From: Paenibacillus sp. MBLB1832
GTDB taxonomy: Bacteria; Bacillota; Bacilli; Paenibacillales; NBRC-103111
Assembly (NCBI RefSeq): GCF_032271945.1
Contig: NZ_CP130319.1
Coordinates: 1,383,001 to 1,447,000, forward strand
Reading direction: 5' to 3'
DNA: 64,000 nucleotides
Position numbers and translations under genes: made by a program. This document shows positions 26,721 to 35,604 of the stretch, one piece after another. The notes beneath the pieces are model-generated. The model was not told the DNA's origin. It searched no databases and saw nothing but the letters and a program-made list of their open reading frames with translations. Every line of letters starts with the position of its first letter. The stretch's first letter is position 1.

Positions 26721-27821
26721 TCAATTAGGAGGCGTACCGCCGTCTAAGATGAATTTGGCATAAGCGATAGGGTTGTAATAGGTGGACTGCCAACAGGCCT
26801 GCATATCCGCTTCGCGGAAGCTGTAACGTTGATCTTTGCTGTTGCATTCAATGAAAAGCGGATACCCATCTTTGGTAATCGCAATATCGAGGCCGATGTC
26901 AGCTAAATTCGGTAAATCCAAGCTGAGCTGCTGGGCAACGAGGAGCGAGAAGTCCGTAATCTCGCGGCACACATGATCTTGGTTCAGATGCGGGTATTCT
27001 GTATTTAGTATATCGGTTAATGTCATCAACCGTCCGCCTTGCGCCACATTCGTAAGGAATTGCTTGCTGGATGCTACCTTGGCGACGATGCCCGTTACCC
27101 CCCATTCACCGTTCGCCCCGCGCTGCACCGAAATGCGCATATCAAACGGTCGTCCCGCAACCGTTGCAAGGGGAAGGCACTGTTGCACCATATAGCTGCC
27201 TGTGCGAAGCCTGCGCCGCAGGATCAAGGGTAAGCGTTGACGGAAGATGAGGGTTCTCCATTTACGATTGCTTAGCTTCATATTAACGGGATACTGAAGA
27301 TTCCATTTCCCGGATCTCCGTTCTAACTTCATGACGCCGCGCCCAATGCTAGAATTGGTAGGTTTTATGATGAGAGAGTCATAGGAGGCCATCATCGCTT
27401 TGACATTGGGGATCGTAGCTGGGAATGTACAGGGGAGATGCGGACGAATGGCTTCATTTTTCATCAATAGTTCATGTATGCGCAGCTTGCTATAGCGGTT
27501 CCACTGATTGAAGATTTGAATCCCGCGTTTGGACCATTCCCCCAACGTCTTCGCTGACTCCGGATCCAAATATATGGCACGATTGTGGACCACTTTCGGG
27601 AGTTTGGACCATTTCCTTTTATAACGGCCGTCTTCTTGGACATAGGCATGAACCTTCATCGTTTTCATACGAACATCTTGTATGCGAAAATAACATGGTG
27701 TTACCCCATAAAACTTGCCAGCATCCCCGTAAAATCCAATAGCTTCATATTTTGTGTTCCCTAGAGGAATACCTGCAAACAAAGCATCGTTGACCAAAAT
27801 ACCCACATAGGGATTACTCAT
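26721..27821 (-). CDS. YheC/YheD-like ATP-grasp protein, spore coat-associated
   Basis: 366 residues. The family in B. subtilis (YheC, YheD) is linked to the spore coat and has an ATP-grasp fold. Seen here are an IIKPTNSSIGRGVMKLERR segment, the ATP-grasp lysine and glycine loop, near residue 160, and the C-terminal metal-site segment ADIGLDIAITKDGYPLFIECN. The ATG at 27821 with GAAGGAG 8 bases upstream is preferred to a GTG at 27830. A sigma-K-type promoter lies upstream. The ligated substrate is unknown. Confidence 0.88.
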   Translation of the reverse strand: MSNPYVGILVNDALFAGIPLGNTKYEAIGFYGDAGKFYGVTPCYFRIQDVRMKTMKVHAYVQEDGRYKRKWSKLPKVVHNRAIYLDPESAKTLGEWSKRGIQIFNQWNRYSKLRIHELLMKNEAIRPHLPCTFPATIPNVKAMMASYDSLIIKPTNSSIGRGVMKLERRSGKWNLQYPVNMKLSNRKWRTLIFRQRLPLILRRRLRTGSYMVQQCLPLATVAGRPFDMRISVQRGANGEWGVTGIVAKVASSKQFLTNVAQGGRLMTLTDILNTEYPHLNQDHVCREITDFSLLVAQQLSLDLPNLADIGLDIAITKDGYPLFIECNSKDQRYSFREADMQACWQSTYYNPIAYAKFILDGGTPPN

Positions 27822-27880
27822 GTACGTCACTCCTTCTCCAAGTGGGGGATCTGCGTGCAGTCTGAAATGCGAATTACTTT

Positions 27881-27908
27881 TAGTTTATGGCAAAAGTTGC
27901 GTGCTTGT
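27881..27908 (-). promoter_or_regulatory. sigma-K-type promoter upstream of the YheC/D-like gene
   Basis: On the minus strand CATAAACTA (27889-27881) matches the sigma-K -10 consensus CATANNNTA at every fixed position, and AC at 27908-27907 stands 17 bases upstream, the consensus -35 and spacing. This predicts late mother-cell expression, in keeping with a spore coat-associated product. Confidence 0.55.
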
Positions 27909-28045
27909 TTGTACAGGAGCTGATACTTTCTTCGTAAAACAAGGACAGATGCCCATGCTTTATGACTTTCTCCGCATATGTATAGAAGGAAGATTAGAAA
28001 TGGGGCCTGGATTCGTGCCTCATTGGAACCAGGAGGGTCAGTATT

Positions 28046-29236
28046 TTGAAGACAAAACGGAAGTCCCCATTGCCTCGTCTCGTCATCGTCACACCAGGAT
28101 CCTTTCCTATCCCCTCAGGGAACAGCAGCTCGGTCGAGCAAGTCATTCAGAAGACAGCGGAGCATCTCGTCAAACGAATGCCTGTCTATGTGCTTGGCCG
28201 GAAGGCGCCGAATCAACCATGGAAGGAGATTAAGCAAGGAATCGCATATAGGAGGGTGCGTTATCAAGGGCCTAAATCCTATATTTCACATATCCATAAA
28301 GAAATCTCCCGCCTGCGGCCAAACATTATTCAAGTGGACAATCGGCCGCGGTTTCTTGGCATTCTTCGGAAGAAGCATCCAAAGGCGATCCTAAGCCTGG
28401 TCTTGCATTCCACGACCTTTATTACGGAGCCTCATATCTCCAAAAAAGCGTTAACCGCATGCTTGCAAGGGGCAGACGTCATTATTGTGAATAGCGATTT
28501 CCTGAAACGGTATTTGCAACAAGAAGTACCTAGTGCCGCGCGCAAAATCAAAACGCATTATTTGGGCGTCGATACAGGGCAATTTACATCGAAATGGTCG
28601 GTAAAAGGTCAGGAAACGCGAAAGCTCATGCGAAAGAAGCTGGATTGTGAGAATTGCAAAATCATTTTGTTCGTAGGCCGGTTGATCTCGAAGAAAGGTG
28701 TTCATCATCTGATTGAGGCGATGCACCGTGTTATTGAAAGCGAGCCAACAGCGAAATTAGTCCTTGTCGGAAGTGCCTTTTATGGATCAGATAAAGTAAC
28801 GGGGTATGTCAAAGGGCTTGTGAAATCGGCGAAAAAGCTGTCCAATCATGTAACGTTTATTCCTTATGTGAAGCATCAAGAAATGCCCAAATGGATTGGA
28901 ATTGCAGATGTTCTCGTTGTGCCTTCTATTGGGCCTGAAGCGTTCGGACTCGTCAATGTAGAAGCGATGGCAACGGGTGTTCCCGTTATTGCGACTAGGG
29001 TCGGAGGGATTCAAGAAGTGATCGAGCATGGGCAAACGGGCTACCTAGTTGATCCGGCCAACATTAAGACAGAGCTGCCAGAAAATATCCTGCGTGTGAT
29101 CAAAGATGAGAATTTACAGCGCACGCTGGGAGAGAACGGACTTAGGCGGGTAAACGAGTTGTTTACATGGCAGAAAGCTGCCCAAGTGAGATTTCATTTG
29201 TACAGTCAAATGCGAAAGGAAACGGCTCTTGTCTAG
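28046..29236 (+). CDS. GT4-family glycosyltransferase, CotSA-like
   Basis: 396 residues with GT-B fold. The N-terminal Rossmann domain starts PRLVIVTPGSFPIPSGNSSS and the donor domain has LFVGRLISKKGVHHLIEAM and GPEAFGLVNVEAMATGVPV, the E-x7-E retaining-transferase motif. The spore coat protein CotSA of B. subtilis belongs to this group; assignment to the spore is inferred from that and the neighbouring genes. TTG start at 28046 with AGGAGGG about 9 bases upstream. It is divergent from the YheC/D-like gene and leads into the repeat-protein locus. Confidence 0.88.
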   Translation: MKTKRKSPLPRLVIVTPGSFPIPSGNSSSVEQVIQKTAEHLVKRMPVYVLGRKAPNQPWKEIKQGIAYRRVRYQGPKSYISHIHKEISRLRPNIIQVDNRPRFLGILRKKHPKAILSLVLHSTTFITEPHISKKALTACLQGADVIIVNSDFLKRYLQQEVPSAARKIKTHYLGVDTGQFTSKWSVKGQETRKLMRKKLDCENCKIILFVGRLISKKGVHHLIEAMHRVIESEPTAKLVLVGSAFYGSDKVTGYVKGLVKSAKKLSNHVTFIPYVKHQEMPKWIGIADVLVVPSIGPEAFGLVNVEAMATGVPVIATRVGGIQEVIEHGQTGYLVDPANIKTELPENILRVIKDENLQRTLGENGLRRVNELFTWQKAAQVRFHLYSQMRKETALV

Positions 29237-29327
29237 GTTAGCGCACATTTTTCAGGGCTAATGTACTCATTAGGCTAAGAATGAATATGTTACCATGAGT
29301 AATCCTTCGTGAATGGAGAGGAGTCCT

Positions 29328-32300
29328 ATGAGTAAGCGTAAGAATATCATCAATCGCAGCACCAACAGCATCCCCAGTACCAACAACCAAAAGGCGAATG
29401 TACACAAAGTGAACGCAAGCTTGAATGAATTGAAATGGCTCGACGAACCGCTGGTTAGGACGGAGAAGATCGAAGATCTGCCCAAGCCGAAACCCCTTAT
29501 TTCTGCGGTGGAAAAGGCAACGCCGGCCAAGGCCCCAGAGGTGCCAAAAGCGAATGAAAATGAGAAGCCAGACGACTTGTTAATCGAGCGTAAAACGGGG
29601 AAGTTCATTGAACCGGTTATCTATACCGATGACATTGTGAATGAAGCAATCACATGGGATAAAATTGCAAGCCGGTCCATCGATGATACGAAAATCAAAC
29701 CGTTCAGTATCGGTGCTAGGTCGATCAAGGACTTGGCTGTTGAGCAGTCCAAATTGGCGCAGGGAAGTGTAACTCGTTCGAAAATTTCGAATCATGCCAT
29801 CCACGACGAGCATGTGGCTCCAAACAGCATTTCAGGAGATAAAATTCAAGAAAACTCGATATCTGGCGCGAAATTGTTAGACGATAGCATTACAGCAGCC
29901 AAAATTGCCGATCACGCAATTGATTCCACCAAACTGGCGGATCAAGCGATTTTGCCGCAGCATTTATCTGAATTTATTATTACAAGCCAATTGATTGATC
30001 ATCAGGCGGTTACGTCGGATAAAATTTTTAGCGGCGCTGTGCAGACAAAGCATTTGGCCAATCATATTATTGATACAGCTAAGATAATGGATGCATCGGT
30101 CACCTCCGACAAAATCAGGGATCATGCGATAACCGAAAACAAATTGGGGATTGGCAGCATTAATGCCACACATATTAAGGGACAAATTATCTCTTCGGCG
30201 CATTTGGAGAATGGATCGATTACGAGTGACACTCTGGCTGATGAGTCCGTTACGAGCACGAAACTGGCACCCAAAGCCATCGAGTCGGAACATCTCTCGC
30301 AAGCAGTTATTAAAGGTCACCATATTGATGCTGCCGAAGTGACGAGTTACCACATTACGAATCAAGCGATCCAGACTCAGCACATTGGGGAAGGCGCGAT
30401 CGATACGAAGCTTATCCAGGACGGTGCGATTACCGTACAGAAACTGAGCGATCATATCATTTCCAGCCGCCATTTGACTTCACAAGTCGTGGAGTCTGTC
30501 CACTTGACCGATAACGTGATTACGAACAGCAAATTGCAAGATAGTGCTGTTACGGCAGAGAAACTGGCACCGGGAGCTGTTGAATCCAAGCATATTGGTT
30601 CCAATATGATCCAAACCGAACATTTGGAAGATCATGCGATATCCAGTTCCAAGCTGGCTGCTGGCGCTGTCCAAACTGATAAGCTGGCCGAAGGCAGTGT
30701 GACTAATTCCAAACTGAAGGACGAAAGTGTCACTTCAAGTAAAATCGCGAATCGCAGCATACTCTCAACGCATCTTCAGGATGAAATTATAGCGAGCGGG
30801 CACATTGCCAAGGGAGCCATTGGTGATCAGCAGATCGATTCGCAAGCGATTCATCGCAATCATATTGCAGACGAAGCGATCGTGACCAGACATATTCAAG
30901 AAGAAACAGTGACAACAAGTAAACTGGCCGAAGAAGCTGTCACGACGGCGAAAATTGCCTCGATGTCGATTGAATCACGTCATTTGCAAGAAGATATTAT
31001 TGAGGGACTTCATATTAAGAGAGGATCTATTACCTCGGATCATCTAGCTCAGGGTTCCATTACACTTGATGTATTTGAGGATCGAAGTCTGGTCGGAACG
31101 AAGCTGAAGGAAAGCGCCATCTCGACAGAGACGATCGCTGACGGAGCAGTCACGGAAGATAAGCTGGCGAATGGCGCTGTAGGAACTCGGCACCTTCAGG
31201 CGGAGTCAGTTTCCTCGGAGAGCATTGCCAAGCAAGCCATCACAAACGCGAAATTGAAGGATCGTGTTGTGACGGAAGATAAATTGACGGATGGAAGTGT
31301 AACCAGTCGCATCATTGCGAACAAAGCGGTTAGCGCTGAGCATATCCTGGATGGAGCCATTACGGCCTCAAAGCTTGCCAATGAAAGTGTGCATGGCAGC
31401 AAGCTTGCTGCAGGTGCGGTCGTAGCACGGCATTTGGCAGACGGCACAGTGAATAGCGCTAAGGTTGCTAATCGTGCGATTCAAAGTGAGCATCTGGCAG
31501 ACGGTGCCGTTGTTGGCAGCAAACTGGCCAATGATAGCATCGACAGCTCGAAAATTATGTCAGGCGCAATCACAGACGAACATTTGCCGCCTGGTCTAGT
31601 GAAAGGGACGAAGCTAGCGCACGGATCTGTGAGTAATCAGCATCTTGTTGCCGGTGCGATCGACAGTGAAAAGCTGGCTGTTAATTCCGTAGACAGCTCT
31701 AAAATCGTTTCTGGCTCGGTGAATAACTATCATCTTGCCGATCACGCAGTATTTGGCGTAAAATTGGCGCCTGGCAGCGTCGATGGAAGCAAACTGGCTG
31801 TCGGTTCGGTAAGTGGAGAGCATTTGATCGAGGGCATCGTGGATGCCACCAAGTTGGCGCCTGGCTGTGTGGATAACAGTAAGATAATGTACGGGGCGGT
31901 TCAACGCGAGCATTTATCGGACTTTATCGTGGATGGTTTAAAGATTGCTTTAAGTTCTGTTACAGGCGCCCATCTTGCGAATGGCTCTATTGAAGGCACG
32001 AAACTGGTTAATGGCAGTATTGACAGTAGTAAACTAACTGTGGATGCCGTTCAAAATGAGCACCTGCAAGCGGGTGCAATCACCGTTGATAAGCTTGCGT
32101 CAAACAGCGTAGACAGCAGCAAACTGGTGCAAGGCGCCGTGAATCGTGAACACCTTGCCAATGAAGCGGTAACGGGGGCAAAGCTGTCGCCTGAAAGTGT
32201 GGACAGCAGTAAAATTGCGGGTGGAGCGGTCGTTACAGCCAAACTCGCAGATGGCAGTGTCGATAGTAAGAAGCTGGCGAATGGATCTGTCCAGAATCCG

Positions 32301-32687
32301 CATCTTGCACCTGGCAGTATTGATGGAAGCAAGCTGCAACCAGGAGTTGTCACGAATGAGCATCTTGCCGATGCTTCGTTGACCGTCACGAAATTTGCAG
32401 ATAATGTTCTCCGGACATCCTCCAAACAAAGAAATATTTTGCAACAGTTTGGTTTGGAGCCGTTTGAAATGAAGATCCAGGATGAGACGATTGAGCTTGT
32501 GCTCCATTTCGAAGAGGAATATGCGAATGAGAACTATGTGCTGACAGCGATCACGAATCATCCCGCTTCCTATGTCATTGTTAGTGCAAAGTCAACGAAA
32601 AGCGCGCTACTTTCCATTGTGCGTGCGAAGTTCTCCAATGATCAAAAAGGGATCGTGAATTGGATGGCAATTGGTCAAAGTCAATAA
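29328..32687 (+). CDS. giant decapeptide-repeat surface protein
   Basis: 1,119 residues with no signal peptide. Residues 1-105 are a basic, Asn/Ser/Pro-rich leader. Residues 106-1025 are exactly 92 tandem ten-residue units without any insertion or deletion, of the type (A/S)(I/V)x(S/T)xK(L/I)Axx alternating with units bearing H(L/I) instead of K(L/I). The last 94 residues are a separate beta-rich domain ending NWMAIGQSQ, which resembles the C-terminus of Paenibacillus proteins annotated as WIAG-tail (from memory, not searched). The regular repeat suggests a beta-solenoid rod. Ser and Thr recur at fixed positions and offer O-glycosylation sites. The ATG at 29328 has GAGAGGAG at the right spacing; an ATG at 29313 lies within it. 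Flanking sugar and glycosyltransferase genes suggest a glycosylated spore-surface filament (inference). Confidence 0.85.
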   Translation: MSKRKNIINRSTNSIPSTNNQKANVHKVNASLNELKWLDEPLVRTEKIEDLPKPKPLISAVEKATPAKAPEVPKANENEKPDDLLIERKTGKFIEPVIYTDDIVNEAITWDKIASRSIDDTKIKPFSIGARSIKDLAVEQSKLAQGSVTRSKISNHAIHDEHVAPNSISGDKIQENSISGAKLLDDSITAAKIADHAIDSTKLADQAILPQHLSEFIITSQLIDHQAVTSDKIFSGAVQTKHLANHIIDTAKIMDASVTSDKIRDHAITENKLGIGSINATHIKGQIISSAHLENGSITSDTLADESVTSTKLAPKAIESEHLSQAVIKGHHIDAAEVTSYHITNQAIQTQHIGEGAIDTKLIQDGAITVQKLSDHIISSRHLTSQVVESVHLTDNVITNSKLQDSAVTAEKLAPGAVESKHIGSNMIQTEHLEDHAISSSKLAAGAVQTDKLAEGSVTNSKLKDESVTSSKIANRSILSTHLQDEIIASGHIAKGAIGDQQIDSQAIHRNHIADEAIVTRHIQEETVTTSKLAEEAVTTAKIASMSIESRHLQEDIIEGLHIKRGSITSDHLAQGSITLDVFEDRSLVGTKLKESAISTETIADGAVTEDKLANGAVGTRHLQAESVSSESIAKQAITNAKLKDRVVTEDKLTDGSVTSRIIANKAVSAEHILDGAITASKLANESVHGSKLAAGAVVARHLADGTVNSAKVANRAIQSEHLADGAVVGSKLANDSIDSSKIMSGAITDEHLPPGLVKGTKLAHGSVSNQHLVAGAIDSEKLAVNSVDSSKIVSGSVNNYHLADHAVFGVKLAPGSVDGSKLAVGSVSGEHLIEGIVDATKLAPGCVDNSKIMYGAVQREHLSDFIVDGLKIALSSVTGAHLANGSIEGTKLVNGSIDSSKLTVDAVQNEHLQAGAITVDKLASNSVDSSKLVQGAVNREHLANEAVTGAKLSPESVDSSKIAGGAVVTAKLADGSVDSKKLANGSVQNPHLAPGSIDGSKLQPGVVTNEHLADASLTVTKFADNVLRTSSKQRNILQQFGLEPFEMKIQDETIELVLHFEEEYANENYVLTAITNHPASYVIVSAKSTKSALLSIVRAKFSNDQKGIVNWMAIGQSQ
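29643..32402 (+). repeat. 92 tandem 30-bp coding repeats
   Basis: The DNA encoding residues 106-1025 of the repeat protein. Units are all 30 bp but diverged in sequence. In the second half H-type units recur at a spacing of three (units 70, 73, 76 and 78, 81, 84), a 90-bp higher-order period. Confidence 0.9.
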
Positions 32688-32721
32688 GGCAATGATCAGC
32701 TTTCTGCATGATGACTCTGAT

Positions 32722-32763
32722 AAAACGGTGTTTCGCAGTTTATGCGGGATTGCCGTTTTTTGT
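32722..32763 (+). terminator. terminator after the repeat-protein gene
   Basis: AAAACGG (32722-32728) pairs with CCGTTTT, with an inner CGCA/TGCG pairing, followed by a T-tract. Confidence 0.7.
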
Positions 32764-32864
32764 TGTTTCCCCCCAGGTAACCCGTGTGATAGTTGGATAA
32801 CCAATTTTCAAGGGAGGGCAAATCGTCCAATTTCTGTAAATTACCTAAGCATATGATAGGAGAA

Positions 32865-32915
32865 ATGAGGATGACACTTGAGATTCGAGTGGTTGTTGAG
32901 GGGGATGACGTGTGA
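32865..32915 (+). CDS. possible 16-residue leader peptide upstream of rfbA
   Basis: ATG at 32865 follows GATAGGAG closely, and the frame reads MRMTLEIRVVVEGDDV before a TGA that overlaps the GTG start of rfbA (GTGTGA). The overlap would couple rfbA translation to the leader. It may equally be chance; an in-frame second ATG lies at 32871. Nearby, CATATGATA at 32850-32858 fits a sigma-E/K -10 box, but no matching -35 is seen. Confidence 0.25.
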   Translation: MRMTLEIRVVVEGDDV

Positions 32916-33631
32916 AAGGTGTTGTACTTGCAGGAGGAACAGGAAGCCGGTTACGACCTTTAACGCAGATGATCAATAAGCATTTGCTTCCCGTTGGTGA
33001 AAAGCCGATGATTCAATATGCCATTGAGAAACTAGGAAATGCAGGTATTCAAGATATCCTTGTCATTACAGGGAGACAATCAGCGGGGCTATTCGTCGAT
33101 TATTTGGGGAGCGGAGACCGATTCGGCGTTCAATTGACGTACAAGATCCAAGAGCAGGCAGGCGGTATCGCGCAAGCGTTAGGTTTAGCGGAGGATTTTA
33201 TCCAGCGCGGTCAGAAATTCGTCGTCATGCTCGGAGATAACTTATTTGAAGATTCGCTTCTACCGATGATCGAAGTCTATCGGACACAAGAGACAGGAGC
33301 GATGGTCCTTCTGAAAGAGGTGGAGGACCCTCGCAGATATGGCGTAGCTACGATGAGTCATGGTCGCTTGGATGTCATTGTTGAGAAGCCGGAGCACCCT
33401 GACTCGCCCTATGCCGTAACGGGCATCTATCTCTATGATTCTTCAGTGTTTGACATTATTAAAGGGCAATCTCCTTCAACAAGAGGAGAAATGGAAATCA
33501 CTGATGTGAATAATGTCTATGCCGCAACCCACACGTTGAATCATAGGATTCTCAAGGGTTGGTGGATCGACGCGGGTACACATGAATCGCTCTTCCAAGC
33601 TTCTGTATTCGTTAGGAAGGAGAACGGTTAA
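32912..33631 (+). CDS. rfbA: glucose-1-phosphate thymidylyltransferase (RmlA/SpsI-like)
   Basis: 239 residues, the short form found in SpsI. It couples dTTP and glucose-1-phosphate to dTDP-glucose. The N-terminal nucleotide-binding motif is GGTGSRLRPLT, followed by KHLLPVGEKPMIQY. A VMLGDNLFEDS metal-binding segment lies near residue 108 and VEKPEHPDSPYAVTGIYLYD further on. The start is GTG, with GAGGGGG about 8 bases upstream. First of three nearly contiguous dTDP-sugar genes; the arrangement matches spsIJK of B. subtilis spore polysaccharide. Confidence 0.92.
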   Translation: MKGVVLAGGTGSRLRPLTQMINKHLLPVGEKPMIQYAIEKLGNAGIQDILVITGRQSAGLFVDYLGSGDRFGVQLTYKIQEQAGGIAQALGLAEDFIQRGQKFVVMLGDNLFEDSLLPMIEVYRTQETGAMVLLKEVEDPRRYGVATMSHGRLDVIVEKPEHPDSPYAVTGIYLYDSSVFDIIKGQSPSTRGEMEITDVNNVYAATHTLNHRILKGWWIDAGTHESLFQASVFVRKENG

Positions 33632-33632
33632 T

Positions 33633-34634
33633 ATGCAATCATTGCTAGTGACGGGCGGTATGGGCTTTATTGGAAGCAATTTTATTCACTATTGGAAGGA
33701 ACATCACCCTGAGGATCGTATCGTGAATGTTGATGCACTTACGTATGCAGGTAATCGGGATAACCTTCGCATGATGGAAGGGCAATTAGGATATGCGTTC
33801 GTTCATGGCAGTATCAGCGATGAGGCGCTTATGATGAGGCTCCTGCAAGGGATAGATGTGGTCGTTCATTTTGCAGCGGAATCGCATGTAGATCGCAGTA
33901 TTGAGCACCCTGGCGGCTTCGTGATGACGAATGTGATGGGAACTCAAATCTTGCTTGAAGCTGCACGACAACGGCAAGTGAAGAAGTTTATTCATATTTC
34001 CACGGATGAAGTATATGGCTCCCTTGGAGATGAAGGGGCATTCAGTGAAATGACGCCAATCGCTCCGAACTCTCCTTATTCCGCTAGCAAAGCGGGCTCC
34101 GATTTACTCGTCCGCGCCTACTATGAAACCTATGGCTTTCCCGCTGTCATTACCCGCTGTTCCAACAATTACGGCCCCCGTCAATTTCCCGAAAAACTGA
34201 TTCCCCTTGGGATCACCCGCGCCCTTCGTGATGGCATCATTCCCCTCTATGGTGATGGTTTACATGTTCGAGACTGGCTGTACGTTGAGGATCATTGTTC
34301 TGCCATTGAACGAGTGATCGCCGCTGGTGTTCCTGGAGAAGTGTACAACATCGGCGGTCAAAATGAACGAACGAATGTGGAGGTTGTAAAGCGGATCTTA
34401 GCGCTGCTAGGCAAATCGGAGCAATTAATTCAATACGTTACGGATCGCTTGGGGCATGATCGCAGATATGCGATGGATAGCTCGAAGATACATCGGGAGC
34501 TAGGCTGGGCACCTGCGTATTCGTTTGAGCAAGGACTTGCGAAGACGCTGGATTGGTATGTCCAAGAAACGGCATGGTGTGCCCGTATTGCTGATGGCTC
34601 GTACCGATGCCATAAGGAAGAGGATCCCTCATGA
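33633..34634 (+). CDS. rfbB: dTDP-glucose 4,6-dehydratase (RmlB/SpsJ-like)
   Basis: 333 residues. Converts dTDP-glucose to dTDP-4-keto-6-deoxyglucose. Extended short-chain dehydrogenase with GGMGFIGSN near the N-terminus, HFAAESHVDRSI, the catalytic STDEVYGS segment and the YSASK catalytic pair. AAGGAG precedes the ATG, which begins one base after the rfbA stop; the open frame back to 33582 lies inside rfbA. Its stop overlaps the rfbD start by 4 bases. Confidence 0.94.
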   Translation: MQSLLVTGGMGFIGSNFIHYWKEHHPEDRIVNVDALTYAGNRDNLRMMEGQLGYAFVHGSISDEALMMRLLQGIDVVVHFAAESHVDRSIEHPGGFVMTNVMGTQILLEAARQRQVKKFIHISTDEVYGSLGDEGAFSEMTPIAPNSPYSASKAGSDLLVRAYYETYGFPAVITRCSNNYGPRQFPEKLIPLGITRALRDGIIPLYGDGLHVRDWLYVEDHCSAIERVIAAGVPGEVYNIGGQNERTNVEVVKRILALLGKSEQLIQYVTDRLGHDRRYAMDSSKIHRELGWAPAYSFEQGLAKTLDWYVQETAWCARIADGSYRCHKEEDPS

Positions 34635-35509
34635 ACATTCTGATTACAGGAGCGGGTGGGCAGTTAGGGTATGACCTTATGCGTGTCATGGGTCCGCTCC
34701 ATCGCATCATCGGCGTTGCTAGAGCCAGCTTGGATGTTACTCAGGAACAAGCCGTCCTCGACCTGCTGCTCGCGCAGCGGCCAGACGTTGTCATTCATGC
34801 TGCTGCCTTTACGAATGTGGACGGAGCTGAAAGGGAGAAAGAGGCGGCTTTCCAAGTGAATGCCATGGGCGCTTTGCATGTTGCTAAAGCGTGTGAACGA
34901 ATAGGTGCCAAGCTTGTCTATGTGAGCACGGATTATGTATTCGACGGGACGAAATTATCCCCGTATGACGAGCAGGATATTCCTAATCCCCTCAGTGTAT
35001 ACGGGCATTCCAAGCTGCTCGGAGAGAAGTTCGTTAGCATGACGTGTGCGAAGCATTTTATTGTCCGAACCTCCTGGTTATATGGGACGAAGGGAACGAA
35101 TTTTGTAACTAAAGTATTGGAAAAAGCTCGTAGGGATCAGGCCATTTCCATTGTGGATGATCAGTTCGGTTCGCCCACTTATTGCTTAGACCTTGCTCTC
35201 TTCATGCGAGATCTCATCGCCACCGATCGTTATGGTCTCTATCATGCGTCCAATGAAGGGATATGTTCCCGTTATGAATTTGCCGAGCACATTCTGACAA
35301 CCGCAGGTTTGTTATCACAAGTTACCTTGAAACCTGTTCCTACTGATGCCTTCCTGACTTCACCTGCAGCACGGCCGATGTACTCGGCTTTTGCACAGAA
35401 GGCGATGTGCGAGAAGGGCTTTACACCGATGCGCGATTGGCGCTCTGCGCTCGATTTCTTCTTGCAGGTGGATTATTTCGAGACAGCCATCCTGACAAAA
35501 ATCCAATAG
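34631..35509 (+). CDS. rfbD: dTDP-4-dehydrorhamnose reductase (RmlD/SpsK-like)
   Basis: 292 residues. Last step to dTDP-L-rhamnose. The NAD(P)-binding GAGGQLGYD starts the protein, and VSTDYVFDG and the catalytic YGHSKLLGE follow. ATGA overlap with rfbB indicates translational coupling. The 3,5-epimerase (rfbC/SpsL) that normally acts before this enzyme is not encoded in the window, so it must be elsewhere, or the product differs from L-rhamnose. Confidence 0.93.
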   Translation: MNILITGAGGQLGYDLMRVMGPLHRIIGVARASLDVTQEQAVLDLLLAQRPDVVIHAAAFTNVDGAEREKEAAFQVNAMGALHVAKACERIGAKLVYVSTDYVFDGTKLSPYDEQDIPNPLSVYGHSKLLGEKFVSMTCAKHFIVRTSWLYGTKGTNFVTKVLEKARRDQAISIVDDQFGSPTYCLDLALFMRDLIATDRYGLYHASNEGICSRYEFAEHILTTAGLLSQVTLKPVPTDAFLTSPAARPMYSAFAQKAMCEKGFTPMRDWRSALDFFLQVDYFETAILTKIQ

Positions 35510-35604
35510 AAGTTGTGCAATCGCGGCTTCTGCCCTGCCCAATTCCCAAAAGCATCATAGAATGTGTAAAGCAGGTATTCCGCCACGGTCAGGAGTTGAA
35601 CCGC

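Noticed and set aside
27820..28233. 137-codon plus-strand frame
   Set aside because: Overlaps the GT4 gene in another frame, has no binding site and shows no domain.
29964..30473. 169-codon minus-strand frame, with similar ones at 31614-31913 and 32100-32561
   Set aside because: Shadows of the 30-bp repeats of the surface protein.
29643..32402. Regular 30-bp units as a CRISPR array
   Set aside because: Units are contiguous without spacers, diverged, and stay in one long coding frame.
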